A stretch of 64,000 nt of DNA. Source: Pseudobutyrivibrio ruminis DSM 9787 (GTDB lineage: Bacteria > Bacillota > Clostridia > Lachnospirales > Lachnospiraceae). Every line of letters starts with the position of its first letter. Positions within the stretch are counted from its first letter, which is position 1. The notes under the pieces were generated by a model that was not told the DNA's origin, searched no databases, and saw only the letters and a program-made list of their open reading frames with translations. Made by a program: the position numbers and the translations under genes. Below are positions 17,973-26,157 of this stretch, piece by piece. The DNA is taken from contig NZ_OBMR01000002.1 of the NCBI RefSeq assembly GCF_900218035.1, positions 342,589-406,588 on the forward strand, written 5' to 3'.

Positions 17973-18240
17973 TACAGTTTATTTTGAACTTAATGCCATT
18001 ATCACTGTACAAAAATATTTTCAAATTTGACCTCATACAGTTTTTTTCTCTATAATTATAAAAATCACTGTACTATCAGTTATTAGACCGTTATTAGAAG
18101 CTAAAAAATCTATCCAATATTGCTAAAACAGAAGTTATCTAATACATTTATACAGTTATTATCGCATCATCATTAAAAATAACTGTATGTAGACATTTCC
18201 TATTACAGTGTTTTTTTCACTTATTCCCATAAACACTGTA
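17973..18240. repeat. Array 1: four 37-nt units with TACAGT/ACTGTA ends
   Basis: The units are 17973-18009, 18036-18072, 18151-18187 and 18204-18240. Each is exactly 37 nt, begins TACAGT and ends ACTGTA, with 25 unrelated AT-rich bases inside. Half-site starts are 31, 32, 31, 84, 31, 22 and 31 bp apart, close to whole helical turns throughout. Units 3 and 4 extend to 10-bp perfect arms. The 78-nt gap between units 2 and 3 holds only degenerate CAGTTATT-like words. It could be a cooperative operator array, a set of RNA hairpins, or a partition-type site. Confidence 0.85.
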
Positions 18241-18267
18241 TATACAGAATTCTGGCTGAAATAGGAA

Positions 18268-18331
18268 GAGACTTCTGCCGTCTCCAGCAGAAGTCTCCAT
18301 AACTAAATTGTGTCGACACCGTCGGCACAAT
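18268..18331. repeat. Two strong hairpins in the gene-free stretch
   Basis: Perfect 11-bp arms at 18268-18278/18287-18297, and an 11-bp stem with one G-U pair at 18307-18317/18321-18331 around a 3-nt loop. Neither has a T-run. Together with the terminator next to them and array 1 they fill almost all of the 520-base gene-free stretch 17895-18416. Confidence 0.6.
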
Positions 18332-18342
18332 CTCATTAAAGT

Positions 18343-18371
18343 AAAAAAGCCAAGCTCTACGCTCGGCTTGG
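18343..18371 (-). terminator. Intrinsic terminator after the GNAT gene
   Basis: CCAAGC (18350-18355) pairs with GCTTGG (18366-18371), followed by six T residues on the minus strand. A further small hairpin (ACACGCA/TGCGTGT, 18395-18413) lies between it and the stop codon. It ends the GNAT-ABC run. Confidence 0.75.
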
Positions 18372-18416
18372 TCCCAAGTGTTAATTGCACCTGAACACGC
18401 ATTTTTTGCGTGTTGT

Positions 18417-18932
18417 TTATCTTCTAAAGATAACCGATACATGCGTAATTTTGTTGTCAGGATCAGGGTATTCCTTCTCAAAATGCATACCTATCGATTC
18501 CGCTGTCTTATAGGAACCGACATTTGTATATTTGCAATATGAATAGAGCGCTGGGTAATCTGTGTTAGCAAATGCCCAGTCTCGTACTGCAATAGCCGCT
18601 TCCTTAGCATAACCTTTACGCTGATAATCTGCTCGAATGTGATAACCAATCTCAGGGAGAATCTCTCCCTCAATGTTTTGAAGTGTTAGTCCACAGTCAC
18701 CTATCATCACTCCTGTATCTTTCAAACATACCGCCCATAGCCCAAAACCATTCTCTTGATATCGGTTCATATTTCTTTCAATCCAGCTTTTTACTCTCTC
18801 TTCATCAAAATCATAGGGATAATGCTGCATGATTTCCCTATCAGCAAGAACTTTGTATAATGCATCAAAATCATCCATATTCATTTCACGAAGGAATAAT
18901 CTATCTGTTTCCAATATAATTTTATGTTCCAT
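18417..18932 (-). CDS. GNAT N-acetyltransferase, RimJ/RimL type
   Basis: A protein of 171 aa opening ILETDRLFLREMNMDD. The acetyl-CoA loop is RADYQRKGYAKEAA, and a late NVGSYKTAESIGMHF is the common GNAT C-terminal pattern. It transfers acetyl from acetyl-CoA to an amine; the substrate is unknown. It starts 2 nt after the ABC ATPase gene, so it is probably the last gene of the same transcript. Confidence 0.85.
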   Translation of the reverse strand: MEHKIILETDRLFLREMNMDDFDALYKVLADREIMQHYPYDFDEERVKSWIERNMNRYQENGFGLWAVCLKDTGVMIGDCGLTLQNIEGEILPEIGYHIRADYQRKGYAKEAAIAVRDWAFANTDYPALYSYCKYTNVGSYKTAESIGMHFEKEYPDPDNKITHVSVIFRR

Positions 18933-18934
18933 TT

Positions 18935-19900
18935 CTACGCTCCGTAAACAATCTTGATAATATCATCAATTCCTGTTTCCTCAATTGAAACGTCCTTTAT
19001 CGTTTTTTCCTTTGAAAGATCAGCAATGATTTCCGCTGCGGTAACATCATTTTTCATGAAGCGATATTTAGCAACATTACCATCTTGCTCTATCAATTTA
19101 CAGCGGTTATGCTCCGGCGCAGCCTCATCATAGTACTCCACAACAAGTGTCTTGTAAGGAGCTATTCTATCAACGATTTCCGACAAATTACCATCCTCCA
19201 TCAGCACTCCGCTATTGATTACTATAAGTCGCTCACATAGTTCCTGAATGTCACCTAGATCATGGGTGGTTAGAATAACTGTTGTTTGTCTCACTTTGTT
19301 AATCTCTTTAATGAATTTTCTCAAAGCATATTTTGCCGAAACATCCAATCCAATGGTAGGCTCATCAAGGAATAAAACCTTAGGTGAATGAATCATAGAC
19401 GCAACTAAATCGCCTTTCACTCTCTGGCCCAAAGACATCTGTCTAACAGGCTTATCTAAAAGCTCCTTTATGCCAAGAATCTGGTCTAGCTCATCAAGAG
19501 TTTTATCATATTCCTTCTGGTTAATTTGATAAATATGCTTCAAAAGCTCAAAGCTTTCTCCAAGACGAAGATCCCAATTCAACTGAGACCTCTGTCCAAA
19601 GACAACGCCTATATCCTTTACCACTTCTTTCCTGTGCTTTGAAATATTACGGCCGTCAATCAACACCTGTCCCTGCGTTGGCGTAAGGATTCCTGACATC
19701 ATCTTTATTGTGGTACTTTTTCCCGCGCCATTAGGACCTATAAATCCTACGATCTCGCCTGTATCAATATGAAATGACAAATCCTTTACTGCATGGATTA
19801 TCTTATGATTAGGCTTAACCAGCCCCTTCATTGCCCCCTTAAGGCCAGGCTCTTTACTTTTTAGCACATAATCTTTACAAAGATTTTCTATATCTATCAT
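18935..19900 (-). CDS. ABC transporter ATP-binding protein
   Basis: A protein of 321 aa from ATG at 19900, which directly follows the permease stop and has GCAGG upstream; a longer in-frame start at 19957 would lie inside the permease gene. Walker A GPNGAGKST, signature-like MSLGQRVKGDL (a variant of LSGGQ), and Walker B VLFLDEPTIGLD are all present, with a C-terminal extension of about 90 aa as in DrrA-type exporters. It probably powers the two adjacent permeases for export of a lipid, peptide or drug-like molecule; the substrate is unknown. Confidence 0.9.
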   Translation of the reverse strand: MIDIENLCKDYVLKSKEPGLKGAMKGLVKPNHKIIHAVKDLSFHIDTGEIVGFIGPNGAGKSTTIKMMSGILTPTQGQVLIDGRNISKHRKEVVKDIGVVFGQRSQLNWDLRLGESFELLKHIYQINQKEYDKTLDELDQILGIKELLDKPVRQMSLGQRVKGDLVASMIHSPKVLFLDEPTIGLDVSAKYALRKFIKEINKVRQTTVILTTHDLGDIQELCERLIVINSGVLMEDGNLSEIVDRIAPYKTLVVEYYDEAAPEHNRCKLIEQDGNVAKYRFMKNDVTAAEIIADLSKEKTIKDVSIEETGIDDIIKIVYGA

Positions 19901-19901
19901 T

Positions 19902-20723
19902 TTAATTACCTGCACTTTCGTATTTACGTAGTCCAAAATTAAAATATACTCCAGCAATCAGCATCACAATAAAACCAACTGCCAATGTTACAAATGGAAT
20001 AACTAATCCACTGAATTTTGCCTCCACTCCAAGCAATGATGACACCGGATAAAAACTTACCCAGCCGATTGGAATAAGATACGTCAGGATAAACTGCAGG
20101 CTCTCTGGGTACATGGAAAGTGGATACATCGTAGTCTTATCCATGATTTCCTGAGTATACTGGCCGAAATCTACGGCACTTCTTGTGTAAAAGCTAGTGC
20201 TTCCAAGCAGGATATATATGCCTCCTCTAATAAATGTGGCGCCAACCAGCATGACAATTACTTGAATTACAAACAGTGGACTGACTACTACATGGCACTT
20301 CGCGCATCCATATATAAAAACTAAAATTCCAGGAATTAAATCGGTTATACCAAAGATGTTAATGTTGGTAAAAAAGAACTGATACAAAACCCCGAGTGGT
20401 CTCGTCAGATATCGATCAAATTCCCCCTCAATAACAAAATACCCCATGAACCATCCCTGCACAAAAAAGATCATTGAAAGTGCATGAGAAATGACTGATA
20501 GTCCATATAAAAACGCCAACTGGCCGTATGTCCATCCATTAATTTGTCCAAAGGATTCAACCACAAATTTTATAATGGCAAATCCCATGATAAACTGCAG
20601 TGGATTTGAAATCAGCCATCCCGCAATGTTGGATGGATATTCTATGATGGTCATGAATGCCATTTTTATTACATGAACCGTCACATCTAGATAATGCCAC
20701 AACTCTTTAAAAAATCTCAACAC
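19902..20723 (-). CDS. ABC-2 type permease (DUF990-like)
   Basis: A protein of 273 aa with about six membrane segments. The N-terminus runs RFFKELWHYLDVTVHVIKMAF, followed by a conserved-looking FDRYLTRPLG loop, the feature of ABC-2 permeases of the DUF990 (PF06182-like) group. Its stop is one base before the ATPase start and its own start is one base after the other permease's stop: a tightly coupled set. The two unlike permeases probably form a heterodimer. Confidence 0.85.
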   Translation of the reverse strand: MLRFFKELWHYLDVTVHVIKMAFMTIIEYPSNIAGWLISNPLQFIMGFAIIKFVVESFGQINGWTYGQLAFLYGLSVISHALSMIFFVQGWFMGYFVIEGEFDRYLTRPLGVLYQFFFTNINIFGITDLIPGILVFIYGCAKCHVVVSPLFVIQVIVMLVGATFIRGGIYILLGSTSFYTRSAVDFGQYTQEIMDKTTMYPLSMYPESLQFILTYLIPIGWVSFYPVSSLLGVEAKFSGLVIPFVTLAVGFIVMLIAGVYFNFGLRKYESAGN

Positions 20724-20724
20724 T

Positions 20725-21519
20725 CTATCCCCCTTGAACCATTACCTTTCTTATCACCTTGTTTTGCACAAGAAAGAAAACGACTGAAAGAACCACGAGC
20801 CAGATAAACTGAATTCGCATTTGCAATAAATATTCTACACTGCTGCCTTTGCCAATATAAATGCTAAGTGGCAACTGGTAGATATACACAAATGGAAGTC
20901 CTTCTAAAACCTTTTGCACTCCCACCGGGAAAAACCAAATTGGAATAATGCTTCCTGAAAGCAGCCTTAACAAATGTTTCTTCACCTGAATAAGCGCATC
21001 AATATTTACAGCGGTAAAAGCAATCATTCCAAACAACGCTGCCACCAGCCAGTTAATCAGAAACGATTCGATAACAGAAATAACAAATAGTGGAATATCC
21101 TTTGGATTCGCCATCTCCGGAAGTTTAATCATAAGTGAGCCAATAATAAAAATTGGAAGCATATTTTGAAAAACTAGCGCGATGATATTTCCAATGTCTT
21201 CAGCAAAATAAACACCAAAAACATTTATCGGCTTAATCAAGTCCGCAGCAACCGTGCCTTTTTCAACACTATTTTGAATTCTTCTCTCAACATTCGTAAT
21301 AAAAAGCACCGACAAAATCGAAGACATAATGACATAGGTAAGCATACTATCAACATCCACATCTCCAACCATAGTCTGCCCCTTGTATAGTGCGCGCCAA
21401 AAGTAAGCCGAGGTAATCATGATTATGGTCTGCATAATAATATTGCCATAAACATTAAACTCGTACGCCATGCTTCTAATTATTTGAGTTTTGATTACGT
21501 ATAAATACTTTTTCTGCAA
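20725..21519 (-). CDS. ABC-2 type permease, partner subunit
   Basis: Chosen start TTG at 21519, giving 264 aa with QKKYLYVIKTQIIRSMAYEFN at the N-terminus, with GGGGG 6 nt upstream; a longer frame to 21612 would overlap the GNAT gene by 64 bp and lacks a ribosome site. About six membrane segments are visible, and ADLIKPINVFG corresponds to the DRYLTRPLG loop of the partner. It resembles the DUF990 permeases. The TTG start is inference. Confidence 0.82.
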   Translation of the reverse strand: MQKKYLYVIKTQIIRSMAYEFNVYGNIIMQTIIMITSAYFWRALYKGQTMVGDVDVDSMLTYVIMSSILSVLFITNVERRIQNSVEKGTVAADLIKPINVFGVYFAEDIGNIIALVFQNMLPIFIIGSLMIKLPEMANPKDIPLFVISVIESFLINWLVAALFGMIAFTAVNIDALIQVKKHLLRLLSGSIIPIWFFPVGVQKVLEGLPFVYIYQLPLSIYIGKGSSVEYLLQMRIQFIWLVVLSVVFFLVQNKVIRKVMVQGG

Positions 21520-21548
21520 AATAATCCCCCATAAGCCAGTATCCCATC

Positions 21549-22058
21549 TCACGTCCTTTTTATAAACAACTCCATATCCACACAATTCCAGATGCCGATT
21601 GGCAGCTTGCACTCTCTTCTTGCATACGACCTAAACCCTGTCGCTTCATAACAATGCCTTGCGCTCTCATTATTCTCGAATACGCCCAGGTCAATTCTTG
21701 TGGCGGTCAGATTTTCCTTTACATACTCTATTCCGAGCTTGAGCAGCTCTTTTCCGTATCCCTTTCCCCGAAACTCAGGACTCACAATTACAAAACCAAA
21801 TCGAACAGAACTGTCATCATCATCTCTCGGATACCTTATGATGAAATGTCCAACAATATCCTCATTATCATCCACTGCAGTGAGAGGAATGAATCTCCCC
21901 GTTTCAAGCTGAGAGGCATAATTATCATTAATATCTTCGCCTGAAAGCGGATACTTATTAAATCTGTCAGCAGACCATTTGTATAATTCCTCCTCCGATC
22001 TAAGCCACCCGGTTATTATCTGAGCATCTTCTTTTTTGAAATCTCTCAATATCATCAT
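21549..22058 (-). CDS. GNAT N-acetyltransferase
   Basis: A protein of 169 aa. It contains VRFGFVIVSPEFRGKGYGKELL, the beta4 strand and acetyl-CoA loop (RGKGYG), and NESARHCYEATGF, the usual GNAT helix-4 motif. Two adjacent ATGs follow GGAGAGTAGATA. It is the first gene of a five-gene minus-strand run with the ABC exporter and the second GNAT gene. Acetylation plus export could make a self-protection module, but no biosynthetic genes are nearby. Confidence 0.87.
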   Translation of the reverse strand: MMILRDFKKEDAQIITGWLRSEEELYKWSADRFNKYPLSGEDINDNYASQLETGRFIPLTAVDDNEDIVGHFIIRYPRDDDDSSVRFGFVIVSPEFRGKGYGKELLKLGIEYVKENLTATRIDLGVFENNESARHCYEATGFRSYARRECKLPIGIWNCVDMELFIKRT

Positions 22059-22124
22059 TATCTACTCTCCATCCTCCTAAAAATATTTTATTAAATATTT
22101 ACGAAATAAACAATGATGGGGCAT

Positions 22125-22153
22125 TTGCGCAATTGCACTTTTGACGTTATAAT
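22125..22153 (+). promoter_or_regulatory. Promoter of the EAL operon
   Basis: TTGCGC (22125-22130), 17-nt spacer, perfect TATAAT (22148-22153), then GAGGGGATG ahead of the start codon. Confidence 0.72.
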
Positions 22154-22195
22154 AAATAACAGATGCAACATAACAAACCATGAGGGGATGTATAT

Positions 22196-24151
22196 ATGAC
22201 ATACACTATTCTGTTTCACATGGCGTTTTATTGTGCTGCTCTTTTGGTGTGCCTCACTTCAATAGCGTTCACCATATTCCAAAAGAGAACTGATTTGTCT
22301 CATAACAAGATGTTTCTTTTGATGAATTACATCGTACTGATTAATGCGCTGACCTGCTTTTTTGCAGAGGGTCTACAGCCATTAACTCAGATTAATGCAG
22401 CCTTTCATCAGCTGCGTTTTGCATTGGAGCTTTTCTATTTCATAGTTCACTGCGCCTTGGCTCCTACCTTGTTCTACTATGTCATGAATGTTACAAGGAC
22501 TTCTTTAGACAGGCCTAAATATCTTAAATTTCTTTGTTTATTCCCATTTATTTTTACTGAAATACTAGTGGTCCTTAACCCGTTCACTCATTTCGTCTAT
22601 TGGCATGACGAGAATTATGCCTTCCATAGAAACTGGGGTGAGAATTCTATTTATATTGCAGCATTCATTTATACCGTTCTGGCATTTGTGAATCTGATGT
22701 TGTCTTGGAACGCTCTAAGGCGCCGCAATCGCTACGCCATGACCTACTTCTTCTGCCTTACCGTCTTTGGCGTAATCGTCCAATTCATCGACATCGACAT
22801 AAAAAGCGAGCTTTTCTGCGAAGCCCTGGCTCTAGTTGGCCTGATGCTTACCGTGGAAAATGAGGACGATCGTCTGGACGCTACCACCAACATCTACAAC
22901 AGAAACGCTTTGAAGAGCGATGTGAAGCACCTTCTGGCAAAGAAGCATTCCATGAATGTGCTTTGCCTGAAAATCACCAACATCGATATGATCAGCAAAA
23001 TCACAGGCGTTTCAAACTCCGATGAAATCATGGAGGACGTGGCAACCTATCTGAAGACATTTGTGCCAAGAGAAGTCCTCTATCACACCGATGTAAACAC
23101 CATTGTACTTTTGCAGAAGCTGGATTCTTACAACAAAAACTACATCGATATCATCGATTTTGCGGAGAATATTTACAATAGATTTCAGAATGACTGGGAC
23201 ATCCACGGGGTGGACATAAAACTGACGCCTGTCATTATGATTGGCGACATTCCAACCCAGATTCAATCTCTGGAAAACCTCTTGTACATGATAGATAGCC
23301 CTGTGCCAAAGGATTTTGAAAACTCTATCCTGCTGGAGGAGGATTTGGAATTCTTCATCCGGCGAGCTGCCGTGGAAGCTGCTGTTTCCAATGGATTAAA
23401 GAATGGCCGCTTCGAGGTCTACTATCAGCCTACCCATAACTTAAGCGACCTAAAGCTACACGGGGCCGAGATGCTGATTCGACTTCACGACAATGTAATC
23501 GGCGACCTTTATCCCGATGAATTTATCCCGATTGCTGAGCAGGCCGGCTTCATTGACGACATCGATGATTTCGTTCTCAATCAGGTCTGCGCCTTTATAA
23601 AAACCGGGGTACCTATGAAGCTGGGTATGGATTGCATCAACGTCAATCTATCTGTCCTCCAGTGCATGGGAAACGGCTTCGTGAATAAGATTCTGGGTAT
23701 CGTGAATCAATACGACATCCCAAAGAATTTTATTAACTTTGAAATCACAGAGTCCGTTTCGGCCAGCGATTACGAGCTTCTTGCTGACGTTATCAAGGAA
23801 TTAAAATCCAATGGCTTCCTATTTTCAATGGATGATTACGGCACTGGCTATTCCAATATGCACACTCTTTTCTCGCTGGATTTCGACATCGTTAAAATCG
23901 ACAAGAGCATTCTCTGGGATGCGGAAAAAAGCGAGATTGGTCAAATCATCCTGGAAAATTGCGTCCACATGATTCGACAGATGAAACGAAAAATACTGGT
24001 GGAGGGCGTGGAAACTGACAGCCAAATCAACAGGCTGAAAGCCCTGGGAGTGGACTATTTGCAAGGCTATTATTTTTCGAAGCCTATCACCCAAAATGCG
24101 TTCCTGAAGTATTGTGAAGCCATCGAATTAGAAAGGTCGAAAATATGTTAA
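22196..24151 (+). CDS. Membrane EAL-domain c-di-GMP phosphodiesterase with degenerate GGDEF
   Basis: A protein of 651 aa. About seven membrane segments fill residues 1-220. A GGDEF-like fold follows (TTNIYNRNALKSD near 230) but the catalytic GGDEF site is replaced by YHTDVNTIV near 296-304, so it is not a cyclase. The EAL domain runs about 405-645: EML at 425-427 in place of EAL, Asn484, Glu516, Asp546-Asp547 (MDDYGTGYS), Lys567, Glu603. The metal and catalytic residues of active phosphodiesterases are present. It should hydrolyse c-di-GMP at the membrane. The next gene starts inside its last codons. Confidence 0.9.
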   Translation: MTYTILFHMAFYCAALLVCLTSIAFTIFQKRTDLSHNKMFLLMNYIVLINALTCFFAEGLQPLTQINAAFHQLRFALELFYFIVHCALAPTLFYYVMNVTRTSLDRPKYLKFLCLFPFIFTEILVVLNPFTHFVYWHDENYAFHRNWGENSIYIAAFIYTVLAFVNLMLSWNALRRRNRYAMTYFFCLTVFGVIVQFIDIDIKSELFCEALALVGLMLTVENEDDRLDATTNIYNRNALKSDVKHLLAKKHSMNVLCLKITNIDMISKITGVSNSDEIMEDVATYLKTFVPREVLYHTDVNTIVLLQKLDSYNKNYIDIIDFAENIYNRFQNDWDIHGVDIKLTPVIMIGDIPTQIQSLENLLYMIDSPVPKDFENSILLEEDLEFFIRRAAVEAAVSNGLKNGRFEVYYQPTHNLSDLKLHGAEMLIRLHDNVIGDLYPDEFIPIAEQAGFIDDIDDFVLNQVCAFIKTGVPMKLGMDCINVNLSVLQCMGNGFVNKILGIVNQYDIPKNFINFEITESVSASDYELLADVIKELKSNGFLFSMDDYGTGYSNMHTLFSLDFDIVKIDKSILWDAEKSEIGQIILENCVHMIRQMKRKILVEGVETDSQINRLKALGVDYLQGYYFSKPITQNAFLKYCEAIELERSKIC

Positions 24152-24810
24152 CACTATCTGAATCTGAAAAGAAAATCCTATCAGGCATCACCTTTCACAC
24201 CGAGGAAATTGAAAGCGGCAATCTCTGCGACTCCGACATGGAGCTTTTGACCGAGATGCGTGGATTGGCTGAGTACTTGCCTGAGAAATATCCTAGCTAC
24301 ACCTTTGAAATCACAGGCTGCGAGCCAAAGGAAGGCACCATCCGCCCATACAACGAGTGGTATTACAAATCGAAGCAGATTGACCGTGACTCTGCCTTCA
24401 TCGCCACCGTTGAAAACACCGACGATGCACTGGAAATCAAGGACGATTTCTACGGCGAGGTAATCCGTACTCCTATCAAAGAAGACATTTCAAAGCTTCT
24501 TTCGGATAACGGATATCCGGTAATCGATGTTGTTGTTTCCTTTTGGAAATACCTAGGCAAGGACTATGGAGAAAACTTGGTTCCAAAGCAGGTTCTCTCC
24601 GGCGAAATCCAAGCCGACAATGATTTCAAAATTTTCTTAGATGCCTCAAAGCTTAACACCACGGACTATAAATCTGTTGCCCAGGATGTTGCAGAGCTTT
24701 TCAAGCAACAGCATATTTCTGGCGAAATATACCTTGTGGTCCTTAGGAATGCAAACGTTGATCCAGCCAGAGGCAGGCTGTTTTCTCAGAGTATTTCGTT
24801 GAATAAATAA
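24145..24810 (+). CDS. Hypothetical protein of the EAL operon
   Basis: A protein of 221 aa overlapping the EAL gene by 7 nt (ATG within its end), so translation is probably coupled. Soluble and acidic, with no membrane segment. RPYNEWYYKSKQIDRDSAF and YLVVLRNANVDPARG look like conserved cores, but I recognise no family. It probably acts with the phosphodiesterase or the hydrolase downstream. Confidence 0.7.
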   Translation: MLTLSESEKKILSGITFHTEEIESGNLCDSDMELLTEMRGLAEYLPEKYPSYTFEITGCEPKEGTIRPYNEWYYKSKQIDRDSAFIATVENTDDALEIKDDFYGEVIRTPIKEDISKLLSDNGYPVIDVVVSFWKYLGKDYGENLVPKQVLSGEIQADNDFKIFLDASKLNTTDYKSVAQDVAELFKQQHISGEIYLVVLRNANVDPARGRLFSQSISLNK

Positions 24811-24822
24811 TTGGAGTGTATT

Positions 24823-26127
24823 ATGAAGAGTAATTTGTCTATTGAAGAGATTGTCTTGATTAATAATTTGTTGTACTGCGAGAATCTTGGCGGTCCCAAG
24901 GGCACCTTTCTTTCCACCAGCCAGGAATCCAGAACAATAGGCGATTTCATCGAGGGAGTTTTGGATAATGCTGCCCTCATAGAAAATGACAAGGAGTACA
25001 GTACCGGCGTCACTGGCGCCGAATACAAACAAATCATGTGGTCCATCCGTCCAAATGAGCATCTGAAAAATATCATCATCCTTCAGGTTCACTATGAGAG
25101 CGACGGAGCCGGCGGTGGTCGCAGTGCCTTTCTATACGACCCCCAGTTCAACGAAGCCATCGTAGCCTTCAAAGGCACTCAAAGCGATGCGGAATGGATT
25201 GATAATGTTGCCGGCCTCTATATGGTTCCAACTGATTTCCAGACCAATGCTTTAAACTGGTTCAGGTCCCTTGATTTTACCGACATTGACACCATCACGG
25301 TCACCGGTCATTCCAAAGGTGGCAACAAAGCCAAATATATCACCATCATGGATGACAGAATCGACAGCTGCTACTCCTTCGATGGCCAGGGCTTCTCCGA
25401 TGAATTTGTCCAGACATTTTCTCAGGAGATTAAAAATAACAATCACAAGATATTTAATATAATCGAAGAAAGCGACTTCGTTAATATTCTCCTTAATGAT
25501 GTTGGGGAAAAGCAATTTTACCTTGGAACCAATTGTGGCCGTCTTGGCTTTGCCGAGAACCATTGTGCCAACGCCGTTGTATTTTATGATGACATCGGCG
25601 GCATGTCCGTTTGGGAAGCGCCTTGCCAGGACAAGAAAATGACTGATTTGGACAAAATGCTCAACAGCTTTATCCGTTCCATCCAAATGTCTTCAAGGGA
25701 AAATATCGCAAACATGCTAGGGGCATTTATCGTAAATGCGAAGGGTGGCGACACCGACAAATTGGTAAACACCATTTCCGATCAGCGCTACTCAGACAGC
25801 GCCGCACAGCTTACAGCCTACATATTAAAATACAAAACCAAGAAGCCTGAAATGGTAGAATCCGTCAAAGATATTATGCAGCAAAACGGATTCAACACTG
25901 GAATGGTGGGAGCCATCAATTTTGTCACCAACCACTCCCTGTTAATGCGCTTCATAGGCAAACGCCCACGGCTTGTCCTGTTTATCCTAAAGCTACGTCG
26001 TTCGCCAGAAACTCTCATCACATTCCTTAAAAAGCACTTGGAATTGTTTGATTTACTGGTTTTAATTTCAAAGAAAATGATAAGAATCAGACCGCTGTAC
26101 AACACCGGCGACGATTTATACTATTAA
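24823..26127 (+). CDS. DUF2974 (Mbeg1-like) alpha/beta hydrolase
   Basis: A protein of 434 aa from ATG at 24823 (GGAGTGTATT before it; an upstream TTG lies inside that site). AIVAFKGTQSDAEWIDN and TVTGHSKGGNKAKYI (nucleophile Ser164 in GHSKGG) are the signature of the Mbeg1-like DUF2974 hydrolases, a lipase-like fold. About 130 C-terminal residues are helical and basic (RLVLFILKLRR), perhaps membrane-associated. The substrate is unknown; a lipid is plausible. It lies 12 nt after the previous gene in the same run. Confidence 0.8.
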   Translation: MKSNLSIEEIVLINNLLYCENLGGPKGTFLSTSQESRTIGDFIEGVLDNAALIENDKEYSTGVTGAEYKQIMWSIRPNEHLKNIIILQVHYESDGAGGGRSAFLYDPQFNEAIVAFKGTQSDAEWIDNVAGLYMVPTDFQTNALNWFRSLDFTDIDTITVTGHSKGGNKAKYITIMDDRIDSCYSFDGQGFSDEFVQTFSQEIKNNNHKIFNIIEESDFVNILLNDVGEKQFYLGTNCGRLGFAENHCANAVVFYDDIGGMSVWEAPCQDKKMTDLDKMLNSFIRSIQMSSRENIANMLGAFIVNAKGGDTDKLVNTISDQRYSDSAAQLTAYILKYKTKKPEMVESVKDIMQQNGFNTGMVGAINFVTNHSLLMRFIGKRPRLVLFILKLRRSPETLITFLKKHLELFDLLVLISKKMIRIRPLYNTGDDLYY

Positions 26128-26157
26128 CCTTTTTTGTTTAGATTTTCGGGAGCAAAT

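Noticed and set aside
17973..18240. CRISPR array
   Set aside because: Repeats are only 6 bp, alternate in orientation and have unequal gaps; no cas gene is near.
18217..18481. Two short minus-strand frames
   Set aside because: They cover the terminator, hairpins and array 1 and lack ribosome sites.
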